Part shown: positions 10,601 through 19,451 of the stretch, one piece after another
Position numbering within the stretch: position 1 is the stretch's first letter
Layout: every line of letters begins with the position of its first letter
NCBI GenBank assembly: GCA_031292355.1
Contig: JARLHI010000057.1
Location: forward strand, 310,001-374,000
Direction: 5' to 3'
From: Candidatus Obscuribacterales bacterium
GTDB lineage: Bacteria > Cyanobacteriota > Vampirovibrionia > Obscuribacterales > Obscuribacteraceae
Length of the DNA: 64,000 nucleotides
The notes under the pieces: model-generated
Told to the model about the DNA's origin: nothing
Seen by the model: only the letters and a program-made list of their open reading frames with translations
Database searches by the model: none
Program-made: the position numbers and the translations under genes

Positions 10601-12704
10601 ATCAAAAACGGTGGTTCGTCTCGATCTACATTATCCTGAATTGAAAATCGACCAGCAGAGTGCCCACGATTTGCGCACAATGCTCGAGCACCATAAGCAT
10701 CAAGAAGGAACATTCGTACCACCAGCACCAGGGTTACAACCAACCGTTTCTGCGCCCGAGAATGGCGAGATATTCGACCATTATTTCCGCAATCTAAACC
10801 TATTGCAGCAAAATATGATGCAGATGCAACAGCAGATGCTCAGCCAAATGAATTCTGCCGATCAAGAGCAAGTTTATTTCGAGCCCGTTCAGCCACCAGC
10901 AATTTCGCCATTCGATTTGATCAACACCGGTTTGCTATCTGCAAGCGGAGACGAAAACAATGTCCAGTTAAATTTGTTTCTCACATTGCCAGAGCATCAA
11001 TATCTGATCGACCACGCAATTGGTGGAATCGTCTCGACTGTGCACGGACCAGAAAAGGTTTTTCTGATGCCGTTGACTGTCGCCCTGGAAATGATGGCTG
11101 AAACTGCGGCGTTGCTTTCGCCGCAAAAAGTAGTTTTAAAAATCGACAACGTGCGTGCGCTGAAGCGTATTCGAGTTGGTCCACAAGGCTTGAAGCTGGT
11201 GCTTACAGCGAGTCGATTAAACGCAAGTGGTGATTCGCTTCAGGCCTCAATTTATATGCCAGGCGACGATGAAAATCCTGATCTAAAAGACCTAAGAGAC
11301 GAGCCGGCAGCGATGTCTTGCCACATTCATCTGGGCGCGCATTACTCAGCCTTGACTGAAACAAGTGCAAGAGTAGACTTGCAGGCGGTGCTAGCCGAGG
11401 GACGCGCACCAAATATAGCACCAGAGAATCTTTATCAAACCAACACCATGTTTCATGGTCCGCGTATGCAATCAGTGGTCAATCTAATCAGTGTGAACAA
11501 AAAGCAAATCCTCGCTCGAATCAACGGCCGAGATGCTTTGCACTGGCTAGAACATAGGCACGGCGCAAATTTCATCACGAATCCGCTATTGCTTGACAAT
11601 GCTACCCAACCGGTTCTTTATCATCTTTTCGAGCACAATCAGCAAGCCGATGCGCTCCTACCGTTTCTGATTGATTCTCTCGAGATTTTCACGGACTTAA
11701 ACAATCTCAGAGGCGAGATCTACGTCTTCGCCCAACTAGTTGCTGTCTCTCAAAGAGGCACAGAAGCTAATGTGCAACTGTTATCTGATGATGGATTAGT
11801 GCTTGCCCAGTTCAATACCATCTGCAGCCGGCGCATTGTTCTTGATGATGTCTGGCAAAGATTGGTCCATCACCCAGACGCCATACTTTTATCGCAAATT
11901 GAAACCACTGATTCGACGAACACAATTAACGCCGCGCAAATGGAAGTAGTTCGGCAGCAACTGCTCCACCCGGATTACCTGGCTCTGGCTAGCTTAAATC
12001 AAAGCTGTTTGCCTGAAGATGATGTCACTTTGACCTGGTGTCTTGATTATGTTCTGCATCACAGTGAAATTAGAAATGTCGAACGGTTTTTGAAAAACAA
12101 CCAACGTCGGCGCGAGTTCATTCTTGGTCGCATCGCCGCAAAAGAAGCGGTTAGACAGTTGATCTGGAAACTCTCAGGAATTAACTTATTACCCGCTGAC
12201 ATAATTGTCGGTTCGTTTGAAAATGGACAACCGTTTGTCCATGGTGAATGTTTCAACCCGGTCGGTTTTATTCCGTTGATTTCAATTGCTCACAAAAACG
12301 GCTCGGTTCTGGCCGTAGCTCAGCATCCTTCATTGAGTCCCGGTATTGGTATTGATCTCGAGACAGTAGTAGCAAAAGAGCAAGGTTTTGAAACGCTGGC
12401 TCTTACTGAAATCGAGCAACAGGGATTAGCTAAAATCGCTGCAGCCCGAAAGGACCTCGCTCTTGCTTGCTACTGGGTAGCTAAAGAAGCCTGCGGAAAA
12501 GCGCTCGGAATCGGATTGCGCAATAATCCCAAGAGCATCGAGATTGTTTTTACCGACGAATCGCTTTCTTGCGCACAGGCAAAGATTCTTAATTTCGTCG
12601 ATGGCACACCCGACATCAGCCTCGAAGTCAGGTTGTTCAACATCGACAAACACGTCATCGCCTTAGCGAGCGCTCAAGCAGCAATGGCCACCGCTGCACG
12701 CTAA
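7662..12704 (+). CDS. Multidomain synthase, KS-AT-DH-phosphopantetheinyl transferase
   Basis: This 1680-residue protein partners the preceding synthase and starts inside its stop codon. The ketosynthase (about 10-465) keeps the full triad C218, H353, H393, so it is a condensing enzyme and not a chain-length factor. The acyltransferase region (about 620-920) is divergent: the usual GQGS is GLGA (629-632), and the usual GHSxGE is GVSTGE with S725, so the His before the nucleophile is lost. A Met/Gln-rich linker (about 1025-1065) leads to a PUFA-synthase-type hotdog dehydratase (H1118 in DHAIGG, D1312). The C-terminus (about 1470-1675) is a Sfp-type 4'-phosphopantetheinyl transferase with GIDLE (D1565, E1567) and WVAKEACGK (1605-1613). 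The fused PPTase probably activates the single ACP of the first protein. The gene ends 3 bp from a convergent receiver gene. Confidence 0.93.
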   Translation: MSRRAQTAENKSNDIAIVGMSCLFPQAKDLSQFWQNIVRGVDCLRDVSALEWDKDTYWDPDSTTIQKTYCKRGGFISELADFDPLQYGVMPKSIEGIDPDQLLALKVACMAFADAGLKRETFDGSRAEVILGRTSAPGAGSMNMIQHGTSVEQTLAVLRALHPEYSKNEIDAIGLALSKSLNLCNSDTIPGVMPNILAGRIAGRLGFKGRSMVLDSACASSLIAVEIAITDLLAGKCDLALAGGVHVNSFQIFYEMFASLGALSKKENIRPFDDSADGTLLGEGLGMVVLKRMADAVADGDRIYAVIKGIGSSSDGQGTSMLAPSDEGEALAITRAYEMANLSPHTVGLLEAHGTGTPTGDLVELTAVQNAFKPTESHHQWCALGSVKSNIGHAQAASGVAGLIKVALSLYQRVLPPTLNVVTPNKQFDWKNSPCYINHRSQVWVHPQVHASVDPSLVPQLLEYSAPRRAAVSAFGFGGVNAHAVLEEHLDKNEANQPSLLHDWFDEVCLFGGASNKELTTKLQSVSKYIQANSQASLKNIAYTLGHQYREAQTDKTPENKASFKKVAIVATTVFDLQNKIAVAIKKIESAAAIEAEIATDCNSQSSIGVYYQAHEKARAGKLAFVLPGLGAAYPHMLSDLSVHFPDVRAVFDFVDKLATVNGAEELPSEKVFPIASRNGRPGTSTVAALAGMDSAVVMVLMAEWALYTMLSKLGIKPDAVVGVSTGEFAALSISGASEIVTAAPLFYRFSTAVARGVPQESLTDLRTLKVDIAGSVLEQIFADFKPPVYLGAALSKKQSLLSGDREAIAKAQALLKEKSIVSHMLPTAIPYHTPLVDGHIDPDNEELLQLPINLPQMDAWSCSMADQYPQNIDALRQITTKLFTRPIRLQETIEKLYAKGVTKFIEVGPKGSLTPVIEEILEDQPHLSAASNLSVSPSISQINHLIAALVCHDVDVNTDYLYARRAPVLLDFASLTPKTSKTVVRLDLHYPELKIDQQSAHDLRTMLEHHKHQEGTFVPPAPGLQPTVSAPENGEIFDHYFRNLNLLQQNMMQMQQQMLSQMNSADQEQVYFEPVQPPAISPFDLINTGLLSASGDENNVQLNLFLTLPEHQYLIDHAIGGIVSTVHGPEKVFLMPLTVALEMMAETAALLSPQKVVLKIDNVRALKRIRVGPQGLKLVLTASRLNASGDSLQASIYMPGDDENPDLKDLRDEPAAMSCHIHLGAHYSALTETSARVDLQAVLAEGRAPNIAPENLYQTNTMFHGPRMQSVVNLISVNKKQILARINGRDALHWLEHRHGANFITNPLLLDNATQPVLYHLFEHNQQADALLPFLIDSLEIFTDLNNLRGEIYVFAQLVAVSQRGTEANVQLLSDDGLVLAQFNTICSRRIVLDDVWQRLVHHPDAILLSQIETTDSTNTINAAQMEVVRQQLLHPDYLALASLNQSCLPEDDVTLTWCLDYVLHHSEIRNVERFLKNNQRRREFILGRIAAKEAVRQLIWKLSGINLLPADIIVGSFENGQPFVHGECFNPVGFIPLISIAHKNGSVLAVAQHPSLSPGIGIDLETVVAKEQGFETLALTEIEQQGLAKIAAARKDLALACYWVAKEACGKALGIGLRNNPKSIEIVFTDESLSCAQAKILNFVDGTPDISLEVRLFNIDKHVIALASAQAAMATAAR

Positions 12705-12707
12705 TTT

Positions 12708-13106
12708 TCACTGACCGAGCCCGAGAGCCTTGCGCACTATGTCTGTGAGTTCTTCGCCGGTTCTGGTCTTGGTCATAAAAACGGTCGGGCCAAGCTCCAA
12801 GTCCTTCTGCTCCTCCATCGATAAATCGTGAGAGGTGTGAATAATCAGAGGAATTTTGTTCAATGACTCCTCATTTTTCAAAGCTTGTACGATCTCGAAC
12901 GCGCTCAGACCAGGTAGCGTCACATCCAAAATTATGAGATCAGGACGTTGCTCTTTAATTGCCGACAGAGCTTGACGACCGTTTGAAGCCGTTCTTATGT
13001 TTAATTCGTCAATCTGGGCCAATTCAATAGACATGACCATATTGAGCAACTGGTCATCTTCCACGACCAGAACGTCTTTTTTAATCACCGTCGCCGTCCA
13101 TTTCAT
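12708..13106 (-). CDS. Stand-alone response regulator receiver protein
   Basis: The 132-residue protein is a single CheY-like receiver domain without an output domain. Visible landmarks are the acidic pair ED/D at 16-18, the phospho-acceptor D61 in LIILDVTLPG, T91, and K113 in FMTK. A stop codon lies just upstream of the ATG in frame, which fixes the start; GAGGG sits directly before the ATG. No histidine kinase is in the window, so the partner is unknown. It is convergent with the synthase operon and upstream of lipA on the same strand, about 130 bp away from it. It could relay a signal by protein contact, as CheY or DivK types do. The family is certain; the role is not. Confidence 0.9.
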   Translation of the reverse strand: MKWTATVIKKDVLVVEDDQLLNMVMSIELAQIDELNIRTASNGRQALSAIKEQRPDLIILDVTLPGLSAFEIVQALKNEESLNKIPLIIHTSHDLSMEEQKDLELGPTVFMTKTRTGEELTDIVRKALGLGQ

Positions 13107-13239
13107 CCCTCACATCTCTAGCATAGTGGGGAAACCCCAAAATATGCGCATGAGAGTAAACTTTCTCAGCAAAGAACTCAACAGTTAGATCCAAGACGAG
13201 CCTGAGTCGTCAAGCTCGGTGCACCAGGGATGATGGCAA

Positions 13240-14103
13240 CTAATTCGCTATCATCAATGCTGCGGACTGTTCATCTGCATGATAGCTGCTGCGCACGAGC
13301 GGACCAGAAAAGACATTGGCAAATCCCATCTTCATACCTGTCAGCCTAAAATGCTCGAAAACTCTTGGCTGCACGTATTCGGCAACGGCCAGGTGATTCT
13401 CGGTCGGTTGCATATATTGGCCGAGAGTAATCAAATCACAGCCAACTTCGCGCCAGCGTCTCATCACTTCAAGCACTTCTTCCTCTTCTTCGCCAAGGCC
13501 AAGCATCATGCCAGATTTTGTGACGAGCCCAGCTTGCTTGGCTCGAGAGAGCAATTCGAGACTTCGTTCGAAATTACCCTGCGGTCGCACTTGACGATAT
13601 AGTCTCTCCACCGTTTCGATATTGTGATTCAAAACATCTGGTTTGACGGCGATAACCTGATTGAGCGCATCCCAATTACCGCAAAAGTCTGGAATGAGCA
13701 CTTCGATTTTAGTCTGAGGAGAACTCAATCTAATCTGAGCAATAGTTTCGCTCCAAATTGAAGCACCGCCGTCTTTCAGTTCGTCACGATTGACGGAAGT
13801 TATCACAGCGTACTTCAGATTCAATTTAGCAATGGCATCCGCCACTCTTGCTGGCTCGTCTAAATCAAGCTCTGTCGGGCGTCCCGTAATGACGTTGCAA
13901 AAGCCACAGCTGCGCGTACAGATATTACCTAGAATCATGAAAGTAGCTGTCGCTTTCGACCAGCATTCTCCACGATTAGGACATGCCGCTGACTCACAAA
14001 CAGTGTGGAGATTATGCTCATCGAGAATTGCTTTGACGCGCTTGTACGGCTCGCCTGTGGGCAATTTGACTTTAAGCCATTCGGGTTTATTGGAAACTTT
14101 CAT
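13240..14103 (-). CDS. lipA: Lipoyl synthase, radical SAM
   Basis: LipA inserts two sulfur atoms into protein-bound octanoyl groups to make lipoate. Both iron-sulfur clusters are visible: the auxiliary cluster motif C36-X4-C41-X5-C47 and the radical SAM motif C62-X3-C66-X2-C69. The conserved RSSYHA stretch near the C-terminus supplies the serine ligand. At 287 residues the length is normal for the family. It is transcribed away from the pyruvate dehydrogenase operon, whose E2 subunit has a lipoyl domain, so a shared control region at 14104-14261 would make sense. No LipB or LplA gene is seen here. Confidence 0.96.
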   Translation of the reverse strand: MKVSNKPEWLKVKLPTGEPYKRVKAILDEHNLHTVCESAACPNRGECWSKATATFMILGNICTRSCGFCNVITGRPTELDLDEPARVADAIAKLNLKYAVITSVNRDELKDGGASIWSETIAQIRLSSPQTKIEVLIPDFCGNWDALNQVIAVKPDVLNHNIETVERLYRQVRPQGNFERSLELLSRAKQAGLVTKSGMMLGLGEEEEEVLEVMRRWREVGCDLITLGQYMQPTENHLAVAEYVQPRVFEHFRLTGMKMGFANVFSGPLVRSSYHADEQSAALMIAN

Positions 14104-14261
14104 TATTCGTTCAGCATTCCGCTCAGCAACAAAGGGAAGAGGATTTTTACTTCCTCGATAACTGGCATTGGTAGCAGGCTTATGACATACTTTTCTTGTT
14201 CGTTACAAACCATGCGACTAAATCTTAGCAGTTTTGTCAAAAAGCAGGCTGCAAATGAGCG

Positions 14262-15476
14262 GTGCTAAATGGTGATGACGACTCCAAGTTGCCTATTCCT
14301 TCAGTTTTGAGCGCGGTGAAAAGCATGCCCAGAAAAGCAATCGATCTGCCTTATGTAATCGAGCACCTCTCTATCCTTGATGAAAATGCTGTGCTTGATG
14401 AAAAGCTTGAACCCAAGCTGACTAATGAACAGTTAAAAACGATGTACCGCTACATGCTTCTGGCCAGACGAGCTGATGAACGCATGTTGATGCTGCAACG
14501 CCAGGGACGTCTGGGTACATTCCCTCAAGCCAGTGGTCACGAAGCAATCAGTCTGGGCTCGATGTTTTGTGTTGATAAACAGGACTGGGTTGTACCAGCG
14601 TATCGCGAGCTTGCCGGAATGCTTTACCGCGGCTGGCCTCTCGAAACGATTTTGCTCTACTGGAACGGCTTTGAAGAAGGCGCATCCCCGCCAGTCGGCG
14701 TCAACGACACACCGATGTGTGTGCCTCTTGCCAGCCAGCTTTTGCATGCAAGCGGCATCGGCATGGCGATGAATATTCAAAAAGAGAAAAAAGTGGTGAT
14801 GACTTATTTTGGTGACGGCGCTTCATCCGAAGGCGACTGCCACGAAGCTTTAAATTTTGCCGCTGTCTTTCAAGCACCTGTGGTTTTCATTTGTTTGAAC
14901 AATCAATATGCAATCTCAGTACCAATTCATAAGCAGATGCGCAACGAAACAATTGCGCAGAGAGCAATTGCTTATGGAATGCCTGGCATTCGCTGTGATG
15001 GCAACGACGTGCTTGCCGTCTACACCGCCGCCAAAGAAGCTGTTGAGCGCGCAAAAGCAGGTCAGGGACCAACATTAATCGAATGCGTAACCTACCGAAC
15101 AACTCCTCATACAACTGCCGATGATCCAAAACGATATCGTTCGGATGAAGAAACTCAAAAATGGTTGAAGCGCGAGCCAATTGGCCGATTCACAACGTAC
15201 CTGGAACGCAAGGGTGTGCTATCTGCGGCTGAAAAAGTGCAGATGGAAGAAGAAATCGACACCGAAATTAAAGCTGCTGTAGCAAAAGCCGAGGCAATGG
15301 CTAAGAGCGAAGAGCTGATGAATCCACTCAATATGTTCAATTACATGTACGAAACGATGCCGCAAAATTTGATCGAACAAAGAGATGAATTGAGCGCACA
15401 TATTCAGGCACTGGCCGACAAAAAGAAAGCCAAGCAAGGCAACTCGGAAAAAAAAACACCGAGCCCCGCTCACTAA
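14262..15476 (+). CDS. pdhA: Pyruvate (or branched-chain 2-oxoacid) dehydrogenase E1 component, alpha subunit
   Basis: This subunit decarboxylates the 2-oxoacid with thiamine diphosphate and works with the E1 beta subunit encoded next. The ThDP motif begins at G184-D185-G186 and closes with N213-N214; the text around it (ASSEGDCHEALNFAA) is typical of E1 alpha. The ORF starts at GTG; an in-frame ATG at 14325 would shorten the protein by 21 residues, and neither start has a strong ribosome site. The tail is Lys-rich and polar. It heads an E1a-E1b-E2-E3 operon and is divergent from lipA. Pyruvate is the likeliest substrate because the operon is complete and no branched-chain genes are near, but sequence alone does not exclude a branched-chain complex. 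Confidence 0.93.
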   Translation: MLNGDDDSKLPIPSVLSAVKSMPRKAIDLPYVIEHLSILDENAVLDEKLEPKLTNEQLKTMYRYMLLARRADERMLMLQRQGRLGTFPQASGHEAISLGSMFCVDKQDWVVPAYRELAGMLYRGWPLETILLYWNGFEEGASPPVGVNDTPMCVPLASQLLHASGIGMAMNIQKEKKVVMTYFGDGASSEGDCHEALNFAAVFQAPVVFICLNNQYAISVPIHKQMRNETIAQRAIAYGMPGIRCDGNDVLAVYTAAKEAVERAKAGQGPTLIECVTYRTTPHTTADDPKRYRSDEETQKWLKREPIGRFTTYLERKGVLSAAEKVQMEEEIDTEIKAAVAKAEAMAKSEELMNPLNMFNYMYETMPQNLIEQRDELSAHIQALADKKKAKQGNSEKKTPSPAH

Positions 15477-15483
15477 ATTAGGC

Positions 15484-15530
15484 AATAAGATCATCAATAA
15501 GATCATCAATAAGATCATCAATAAGATCAT
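15484..15530 (+). repeat. Tandem 12-bp repeat between the E1 alpha and E1 beta genes
   Basis: The unit AATAAGATCATC occurs three times and a fourth time with one changed end, directly after the pdhA stop and ending at the pdhB ribosome binding site AAGGAAGG. The copies are identical, which suggests recent slippage expansion. The 68-bp spacer otherwise carries no gene. Confidence 0.9.
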
Positions 15531-15544
15531 AAGGAAGGCGAGAA

Positions 15545-16531
15545 ATGACTTTAATGAACATGGCCAAAGCCATCAACTTAGCTCTTATGGAAGCAATGAG
15601 TTCTGATGAAAAGGTTATCGTCATGGGCGAAGACGTGGGCGCCGATGAAGGCGTCTTTCGCATCACGGAAGGCTTGCACGCAAAATTCGGAGACAATCGC
15701 GTTATCGATACCCCGTTAGCTGAATCAGGCATTGTCGGCACTGCCATCGGCATGGCCATGTACGGTATGCGCCCAGTTTGCGAAATTCAATTCTCAGGCT
15801 TTGATTATTACAACTACCATCAGTTGGAATCGCACGCCGCTCGCTTCCGCAATCGCACCAGAGGTCGCTTGACCGTGCCCCTGGTGATGAGAGCACCTTA
15901 CGGTGGTGGCATTCGCGCTCTTGAACATCACTCGGAAAGTCGCGAAGCTATTTATGCCCACACACCAGGTCTAAAGGTGGTCATTCCATCAAGCCCCCGC
16001 AATGCACGCGCGCTCTTGCATGCAGCTATTCAAGATCCAGATCCAGTCATTTATTACGAACCCAAAGCAGTTTATCGACTCTTCAAAGAAGAGGTGCCAG
16101 AAGGCATTGAAACCATGGAAATCGGCAAGTCCCAAGTTATTCAAGAGGGTACTGAGCTGACGATCGTTTCTTATGGTGCCAGTCTAAGAGTGGCGCTTGA
16201 AGCTGCCGAAATGCTCGAAGAAGAAGACGGCGTCAAGGCTGAAATCATTGACCTGTTAACGATTGCTCCAATGGATGCCGAAACTATCACGAAGTCTGTT
16301 GCAAAAACTGGACGGTGCGTCGTCGTGCACGAGGGTCCAAAAACCTGCGGTATGGCTGCTGAAATTATCGCCCGCATCAATGAAAAAGTACTTATGTATT
16401 TAGAAGCTCCAGTGCGCAGAATTACAGGGTTCGACGTACCGATTCCATATTTCTCCAAAGAGCGCGCTTTCCTTCCTGATGCTGAGCGCGTTTTATCGGC
16501 TTGCCGCGAAACACTCGAGTTTCAATCGTAA
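15545..16531 (+). CDS. pdhB: Pyruvate dehydrogenase E1 component, beta subunit
   Basis: This 328-residue transketolase-like subunit completes the E1 heterotetramer and carries the residues that contact thiamine diphosphate and the partner chain. Diagnostic stretches are MGEDVGADEGVFR, DTPLAESGIVG, the EIQFSGFDYY segment and the C-terminal fold with VVHEGPKTCG. The start is well supported: AAGGAAGG lies about 7 bases before the ATG. It sits between E1 alpha and E2, with 27 bp to the E2 gene, so all four genes probably share one transcript. Confidence 0.95.
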   Translation: MTLMNMAKAINLALMEAMSSDEKVIVMGEDVGADEGVFRITEGLHAKFGDNRVIDTPLAESGIVGTAIGMAMYGMRPVCEIQFSGFDYYNYHQLESHAARFRNRTRGRLTVPLVMRAPYGGGIRALEHHSESREAIYAHTPGLKVVIPSSPRNARALLHAAIQDPDPVIYYEPKAVYRLFKEEVPEGIETMEIGKSQVIQEGTELTIVSYGASLRVALEAAEMLEEEDGVKAEIIDLLTIAPMDAETITKSVAKTGRCVVVHEGPKTCGMAAEIIARINEKVLMYLEAPVRRITGFDVPIPYFSKERAFLPDAERVLSACRETLEFQS

Positions 16532-16558
16532 TTTATAAATAGAAAGAGGTAATGTTCG

Positions 16559-17983
16559 ATGGCCATTGATTTCTTACTGCCCGATCTCGGCGAAGGCATA
16601 CACGAGGCCGAAATCCTCAATGTCATGATCAAAGAGGGCGATTCAGTCAAAGAAGATCAACCGATCCTCGAAGTAGAAACAGATAAGGCTGTTGTCGAAA
16701 TTCCCTGCCCTTATAACGGCACCATCGATAAAGTGCATGTCAAAGCCGGACAAAATGTCACCGTTGGCAGTGTCATGGTTTCGTTCAATGTAGGTGGTGA
16801 AAAAGCTACTCCAGCAGCAGCGAAGGAAGCTTCTGCCCCAGTAGCAGCAGCTCCAGCACAAAAGGAAATGGCTAAGGCTGGTCACTCAGGTAACGGCAAT
16901 GGCAATAGCTCGACTGCCACAAAACCAATGGAACAACCGACTCAGCTAATTCCAATTGGTTCGCCTGTACCATGTGCGCCGGCGACAAGAAAATTAGCCA
17001 GAGAACTGGGTGTAGACATTCGTCTGGTCAGAGGCAGCGGTCCAGGTAATCGTGTCACGCATGAAGACGTCAAAGGGTTTGCTGGCGGCGGCAACGCTGG
17101 TGCTATTTTGCCAGAATCACGCCAGGAGCGAACTTCTGGTGGCGGCTGCAACATGGGCGCGTCGATAGCCGCTACAGCTGCAAGCTTGCAAGCAAAATAT
17201 GGTTCTGATGAAAACAAATCAACAGCAGCCGGACAGCCACTTGTGGCTCAACCAGTCGTTCTTCCTGATTTCTCCAAATTTGGCACAATTGAACGAATTC
17301 CCCTCAAATCGATTCGCAAAAAGACGGCTCAGAGCATGGCCCAGTCATGGAGCCATATTCCCCATGTAACCACCATGGACGAAGCAGACGTAACCGAGCT
17401 AAATGCTCTCTTAACGAAGCACGAAGCGGCTGCAAAAAAAGAAGGCGGTCGCTTAACTCTGACAGTTTTTGCTCTCAAAGCAGTTGCCAGTGGTCTAAAG
17501 AAATTCCCGCAATTCAATGCCAGCCTCGATGAAGCAAGCAGCGAAATTATCTTCAAGCACTACTGTAATATTGGCGTCGCCGTAGCCACTGAACGTGGCT
17601 TAATCGTGCCCGTAATTCGCGATGTCGACAAAAAGTCTGTAATAGAATTGTCAGTCGAACTTGCCCAAATTTCCGAAAAAACTCGAGCGGGCAAAGTCGA
17701 AATAGACAGACTACAGGGCGGCACTTTCACCTTAACTAATATTGGCGCCATTGGTGGCACCAATATGGTGCCCATGATCAATTTTCCTGAAGCAGCTATT
17801 TTGGGAATGGCGAGAGCCGCTCTTAAACCAGTCGTGAAGAATGGCAATATTGAACCGGGTCTAATATTGCCTCTTGCTCTTTCTTTCGATCATCGCATCG
17901 CCGATGGTGCCGAGGCCGCTTACTTCGTACAACACATCGTGAAAAGATTGAGCGAACCGTTCACTTTCCTGCTGGAGGCTTAA
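16559..17983 (+). CDS. pdhC: Dihydrolipoamide acyltransferase (E2) of the pyruvate dehydrogenase complex
   Basis: E2 forms the core of the complex and moves the acyl group from lipoate to CoA. One lipoyl domain is at residues 1-80 with the lipoylated lysine K43 in VETDKAVVE. An Ala/Pro-rich linker follows, then the peripheral subunit binding domain at about 138-172 (CAPATRKLARELGVD). The catalytic domain covers about 245-474 and ends with the active-site motif DHRIADG (H445, D449). A second flexible linker contains Gly-rich and Ala-rich text. AGAGGT precedes the start ATG by about nine bases. It depends on lipoate from lipA and on the E3 encoded downstream. Confidence 0.95.
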   Translation: MAIDFLLPDLGEGIHEAEILNVMIKEGDSVKEDQPILEVETDKAVVEIPCPYNGTIDKVHVKAGQNVTVGSVMVSFNVGGEKATPAAAKEASAPVAAAPAQKEMAKAGHSGNGNGNSSTATKPMEQPTQLIPIGSPVPCAPATRKLARELGVDIRLVRGSGPGNRVTHEDVKGFAGGGNAGAILPESRQERTSGGGCNMGASIAATAASLQAKYGSDENKSTAAGQPLVAQPVVLPDFSKFGTIERIPLKSIRKKTAQSMAQSWSHIPHVTTMDEADVTELNALLTKHEAAAKKEGGRLTLTVFALKAVASGLKKFPQFNASLDEASSEIIFKHYCNIGVAVATERGLIVPVIRDVDKKSVIELSVELAQISEKTRAGKVEIDRLQGGTFTLTNIGAIGGTNMVPMINFPEAAILGMARAALKPVVKNGNIEPGLILPLALSFDHRIADGAEAAYFVQHIVKRLSEPFTFLLEA

Positions 17984-17987
17984 ATTT

Positions 17988-19451
17988 ATGGTAGTTGGAG
18001 AAATGGTACAAGAAGTGGATCTAGCCGTCTTAGGTGCCGGTCCAGGCGGCTACACGGCCGCATTGAAAGCCGCTGAGCTCGGCATCAGAACCATTCTCAT
18101 CGACGCCAAACCAAAGCCAGGCGGAGTCTGTCTTCACGAAGGATGTATACCATCGAAAGCCTTGTTGCACGCCGCTGAAATTATCAATACATCATCGGCT
18201 GCGGCAAAATTCGGTGTGCATTTCGAAAAACCTAAAATCAATGCTCAGGAATTGAGAGCCTGGAAGGTTGGAGTGACCGAAAAACTCGCTCAAGGAATTA
18301 TCGGCATGTGCAAAAGCGCCGGTGTCGAAATTCTCACAGGACATGCCCATTTCGATGACTCACGTAGCCTTAAGGTGCAATGTGAAGGTGAAAGCGCCGT
18401 TCGCATCAAATTCAAACATTGCATTCTAGCCACAGGATCCAGTCCGACAAAATTGCCCAAGCTTTTCAAAAACGAAAAAGACATGTCTAGCCCGCGCATT
18501 GTCGATTCAACTGGTGCTCTGGATTTAGCTGATATTCCCAAGAAATTTCTGGTCATTGGTGGTGGTTATATTGGGCTCGAAATGGGCACCGTTTATGCTG
18601 CTTTAGGCGCAGAAGTTACAGTTATCGAAATGACTGATGGGCTTTTGCCAGGTGTTGATCGCGACCTGGTCAAACCGCTGGCTACGCACCTTTCTGGCGT
18701 GTTTAAGAAAATCTACTTGAGCGCCAGTGTGACTGGTCTTGAAGACACGGGCAGTGACGTTAAAGTGACGATGAAAGGAGAAGGCGTTCCTACTGAAGAA
18801 ACCTTCGACAAAGTGCTCATCGCCGTAGGTCGTCGTCCTAATTCGCAAAATCTGGGTCTCGAAAATACTCAAGTTGAAATCGACGAGATGGGTTTTGTCA
18901 AAATCGACGACCAGTGTCACACGGCTGACAAACGCATTCTGGCCATTGGTGATGTTTCTGGTCAACCGATGCTCGCTCACCGAGCGATGCGCCAGGGAGT
19001 TATTGCAGCCGAGGTACTGGCCGGCAAAAAATCAGCTTTTGACAATCGCGCCATTCCGGCTGTGGTCTTTACGGAACCAGAGATTGCCTGGTGTGGTATT
19101 ACCGAAAATGAAGCAAAAGCAAAAGGAATTTCTGTCTCTGCAGCAAAATTTCCATGGTCAGCCTCAGGACGAGCGATGACTCTAGCTGAACCTGTCGGAC
19201 AGACCAAAGTGCTTTTTGACCCGGAAACCACTCTGGTTCTCGGTGTAGGCATGGTTGGAGCACGCGCTGGAGAACTTATTGCCGAAGCCGTTGTAGCAAT
19301 TGAAATGGGCGCGACTTTAGAGGACCTGGTTGTCTCCATTCACCCGCACCCGACCCTGTCTGAAACAATCAACGAAGCGGCAATCACCGGTCTTGCCCGA
19401 TTGGAACGCCAGAAAAAGAGCGCTGAAAAACAACAGCCTGCCAGAGCCTGA
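17988..19451 (+). CDS. lpdA: Dihydrolipoyl dehydrogenase (E3)
   Basis: This FAD enzyme reoxidises dihydrolipoamide with NAD+. The FAD motif GAGPGGY is at 16-22, the redox disulfide is C48/C53 in GGVCLHEGCIPSK, and the second dinucleotide motif is VIGGGYIGLEMG. The C-terminal catalytic His-Glu pair is in the segment HPHPTLSE. The protein is 487 residues, normal for the family. GGAGG about 11 bases before 17988 supports this start; an ATG five codons further in (18003), preceded by TTGGAGAA, is an alternative. It is the last gene of the PDH operon, four bases after E2. Confidence 0.96.
   Translation: MVVGEMVQEVDLAVLGAGPGGYTAALKAAELGIRTILIDAKPKPGGVCLHEGCIPSKALLHAAEIINTSSAAAKFGVHFEKPKINAQELRAWKVGVTEKLAQGIIGMCKSAGVEILTGHAHFDDSRSLKVQCEGESAVRIKFKHCILATGSSPTKLPKLFKNEKDMSSPRIVDSTGALDLADIPKKFLVIGGGYIGLEMGTVYAALGAEVTVIEMTDGLLPGVDRDLVKPLATHLSGVFKKIYLSASVTGLEDTGSDVKVTMKGEGVPTEETFDKVLIAVGRRPNSQNLGLENTQVEIDEMGFVKIDDQCHTADKRILAIGDVSGQPMLAHRAMRQGVIAAEVLAGKKSAFDNRAIPAVVFTEPEIAWCGITENEAKAKGISVSAAKFPWSASGRAMTLAEPVGQTKVLFDPETTLVLGVGMVGARAGELIAEAVVAIEMGATLEDLVVSIHPHPTLSETINEAAITGLARLERQKKSAEKQQPARA

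Noticed and set aside
15484..15530. CRISPR-like short repeats
   Set aside because: The 12-bp units abut without spacers, so this is a simple tandem repeat.
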